Below, one piece after another: positions 6,760-8,224 of a stretch of 8,224 nt of DNA; positions within the stretch are counted from its first letter, which is position 1; every line of letters starts with the position of its first letter. The position numbers were made by a program, and so were the translations under genes. The notes below the pieces were generated by a model. The model had not been told where the DNA came from, did no database searches, and was given only the letters and a program-made list of their open reading frames with translations. The DNA is from an uncultured Bacteroidota bacterium (lineage in GTDB: Bacteria > Bacteroidota > Bacteroidia > Chitinophagales > S012-47). The stretch lies in NCBI GenBank assembly GCA_913062655.1, contig CAJXXO010000104.1:1-8224 (forward strand), given 5' to 3'.

Positions 6760-6853
6760 GTTGAAAGTTTAGAGCTTCGCCTGCCGTATCCGCCAGAGGC
6801 GGAGAAGGCAGGTTCAAAGTTTAAAGTTCAGGGTTCAACGTTCAGAGTTTTGA
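6760..6853. repeat. Heptanucleotide tandem repeat (GTTYAAA-like), interrupted by a hairpin
   Basis: Just after the polA stop come GTTGAAA and GTTTAGA (6760-6773) and a degenerate unit. Past a 33-base hairpin, six more units follow in exact 7-base register from 6812 to 6853: GTTCAAA, GTTTAAA, GTTCAGG, GTTCAAC, GTTCAGA, GTTTTGA. Every clear unit starts GTT. Units on the two sides of the hairpin are out of phase (6774 to 6812 is 38 bases), as expected if the hairpin was inserted into an older array. It is non-coding and its function is unknown. Confidence 0.8.
6780..6812. repeat. Nested inverted repeat forming a 12-bp hairpin
   Basis: The outer arms CCTGCC (6780-6785) and GGCAGG (6807-6812) pair perfectly. 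The inner arms TCCGCC (6789-6794) and GGCGGA (6798-6803) also pair perfectly around an AGA loop. The two stems are separated by a symmetric 3-by-3 internal loop (GTA opposite GAA). It has no T-tract on either strand, so it is not a standard intrinsic terminator, though it could protect the 3' end of polA mRNA. The compact GC-rich design inside an AT-rich array looks like a dispersed intergenic repeat element. Confidence 0.75.
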
Positions 6854-6936
6854 CCTATCCCTGAATACAGTTGACCTTTTTTAGGGGGAGAGAGTGGATG
6901 CGGTGTGGGTCGAGAAGGCTGCGTATTGCAGTGGGC

Positions 6937-6969
6937 CAAAATAAAAGGGGCGACCATTTCAGTCGCCCC
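6937..6969 (-). terminator. Intrinsic terminator of the M43 protease gene
   Basis: GGGGCGAC (6947-6954) and GTCGCCCC (6962-6969) form a perfect 8-bp GC-rich stem with a 7-base loop. On the minus strand the stem is followed directly by TTTTATTTT, a good U-tract, and lies 35 bp past the protease stop codon. On the plus strand the stem is followed by ATCCCTAAA with no T-run, so it should not be an efficient terminator for polA. Confidence 0.85.
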
Positions 6970-7003
6970 ATCCCTAAACTGCCATTGGGAAACCACTAAA
7001 TCT

Positions 7004-8167
7004 TTATTGATACATCAGCTTCTGCGTTAGCATGGTGCGATCGCCCACTACGTTGAGCAGGTAAATGCCACGGTCAAACTGGCTCAGGTCAAGCTGCACC
7101 GGCTGATACGCCAGGTCTTGTGTCGTGGTCTGATATACCACTTGGCCATTCATACTCATTACGGATACATTGAAGTTTCCTGTGGTTTCCTCCGCATTAT
7201 CGAGGGTGATATTAAATTGTCCGTTAGAAGGGTTGGGATATACTTCGAGGGCCAGGGTGCTGTTCATAACTGCTGATTGGGTTTGCAGCATGTCTGCTAC
7301 CGTTACATAACTCTCGTCAATGATCAGGTTCTGGTGATTTTGCTGCAAGCTGTAAACCATCTGATCGACCTGTTCCTGGGTAAATTGTGAGCGGCAGTAG
7401 CTTGGCGCGTAAGACATGATATTCTCTACATCCGGTTGATAGGGCTGCCCGTTGGGGTCCAATTCGTTGCCGGTATACTCACAATCACCATTTACCAATC
7501 CGGTTAATTTCGGGTCGGCCGGAGTGTCACAGATCAAATCGCCTTCCTGCTCACAATTGCTGCCATCTACCAATTCATTTGAGCCTGAAGAAAAACCGTG
7601 GGTATGCATCAGCGATAAGTAGTGGCCAATCTCATGAGCTAACGTTGAACCATTACCTGCACAGCCTTTGGCCATGAAGACACGATCCAAGCCGCTACCC
7701 GGCAGATGGGTGTAGCCACAAATGTTGCTGTTGGTGGTCGATACCGTGTTCGCGAAATAAATATTAAGCGCACCTTCTACATCATGGGTGCCCGCTAACA
7801 GAGTCTCGTCAGACTTGTGGTAGTCGAAAAAGCGATCACTGTCAATGAAGTTGATGGACTTATTGACGAGAAACTCAATATTTGCCGGAGCGTACAGGTC
7901 GTTTACCAGGTCAAGTTCTTCAAAAATGACTTGCTCATCGGTACCGCCTTTGCCTTCACTGTTGCGAATGATGTGGATCTGAACGGGAATGTCGAAGGAT
8001 TGTGAGCGGTACTTTTCCGCATCATAGCGTTGTAATCCTTCTCGTAGTTCGTGGATCGCTTCCAGGTCGGCTGGCGTGACTTCCGTGCCGCAGAAGTCGT
8101 TGTTTTGTGCCGCAGCCATCATAGGCAGAAAGATGGCTAGTAGCGTGGTTTTCCAAAAGCGTTTCAT
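7004..8167 (-). CDS. Secreted M43-family (pappalysin-like) zinc metalloprotease with T9SS sorting domain
   Basis: The 387-residue precursor begins with a signal peptide (MKRFWKTTLLAIFLPMMAAA, cleavage probably before Gln21). A pro/N-terminal part (about 22-130) leads into the catalytic domain: zinc motif HEIGHYLSLMH with His178, Glu179, His182 and His188, then LICDTPADP (211-219) and the Met-turn region NIMSYAPSYCRSQFTQEQ (249-266) with Met251. Seven cysteines remain in the mature part (26, 150, 169, 205, 213, 229, 258), suggesting disulfides typical of secreted M43 enzymes. Position 185, usually Gly in HExxHxxGxxH, is Ser. The C-terminal 80 residues (LEVYPNPSNGQFNI at 307-320, NGQVVY, RGIYLLNVVG, TQKLMYQ) are a type A T9SS sorting domain, so the enzyme is expected to cross the outer membrane and be released or attached at the surface. 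The gene is monocistronic as far as visible, with its own terminator. Substrate unknown; nutrient-protein degradation is a guess. Confidence 0.95.
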   Translation of the reverse strand: MKRFWKTTLLAIFLPMMAAAQNNDFCGTEVTPADLEAIHELREGLQRYDAEKYRSQSFDIPVQIHIIRNSEGKGGTDEQVIFEELDLVNDLYAPANIEFLVNKSINFIDSDRFFDYHKSDETLLAGTHDVEGALNIYFANTVSTTNSNICGYTHLPGSGLDRVFMAKGCAGNGSTLAHEIGHYLSLMHTHGFSSGSNELVDGSNCEQEGDLICDTPADPKLTGLVNGDCEYTGNELDPNGQPYQPDVENIMSYAPSYCRSQFTQEQVDQMVYSLQQNHQNLIIDESYVTVADMLQTQSAVMNSTLALEVYPNPSNGQFNITLDNAEETTGNFNVSVMSMNGQVVYQTTTQDLAYQPVQLDLSQFDRGIYLLNVVGDRTMLTQKLMYQ

Positions 8168-8180
8168 CGTGGGGTATTTC

Positions 8181-8195
8181 GTGTATTAAATACAC
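8181..8195. promoter_or_regulatory. 15-bp perfect palindrome upstream of the protease gene
   Basis: GTGTATTAAATACAC is perfectly symmetric around its central A and ends 14 bp before the protease ATG on the minus strand. Its place and symmetry suggest a dimeric repressor/activator site, or a short hairpin in the mRNA leader. No convincing TAnnTTTG element is seen in the 57 bp available before the window ends, so the promoter may overlap this AT-rich palindrome or lie outside. Confidence 0.4.
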
Positions 8196-8224
8196 CCATT
8201 GATACGATGAGACGCCATATTGGT

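Noticed and set aside
6850..6877. Direct repeat TTGACCT (6850-6856 and 6871-6877)
   Set aside because: Seven bases at a 21-base step next to a heptamer array could be array decay or chance; too short to call separately.
6898..6999. Small plus-strand open frame of 33 codons after polA
   Set aside because: It runs straight through the protease terminator stem, has no recognisable features, and is best explained by chance.

Overview
The window looks like chromosomal DNA from a Bacteroidota bacterium, plausibly of the Cytophagales/Saprospirales side, although the sequence alone does not settle the order. Three things point there: a secreted M43-type metalloprotease ending in a type IX secretion (T9SS) C-terminal sorting domain; a TAnnTTTG promoter element (TACCTTTG) just upstream of a gene with no obvious Shine-Dalgarno sequence; and a LemA-TPM-TPM gene cluster. 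I see no phage, transposon, CRISPR array, rRNA or tRNA.

Minus-strand block, read right to left from 3413 to 1: lemA (200 aa, membrane anchored); a soluble TPM-domain protein; a secreted/membrane TPM-domain protein with a glycine-rich tail; a strongly acidic protein made almost entirely of about ten 25-26-residue YD/RHS-like repeats; a secreted CAP (SCP/PR1-like) protein; and the first 18 codons of another gene that starts with a signal peptide. The first three genes overlap (1 bp and 26 bp) and the rest are 12-40 bp apart, so the block reads as one operon. It probably concerns the cell envelope, but its exact job is not known.

Plus-strand block, 3554 to 6756: a small AhpD-like/carboxymuconolactone decarboxylase-family protein with a CxxC motif, followed after 44 bp by a complete polA (DNA polymerase I, 937 aa) with intact 5' nuclease, 3'-5' proofreading and polymerase motifs. 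The 140-bp gap between lemA and the AhpD-like gene is a divergent promoter region.

Right end: polA converges on a minus-strand gene for the secreted M43-family protease (7004-8167). The 247-bp convergent gap holds a heptanucleotide tandem repeat interrupted by a nested perfect-stem hairpin, and an intrinsic terminator whose T-tract serves only the protease strand. A 15-bp perfect palindrome lies just upstream of the protease start.

No clearly new system is visible. The parts most worth a second look are the LemA/TPM operon extended by a YD-repeat protein and a CAP protein, and the repeat/hairpin composite downstream of polA.
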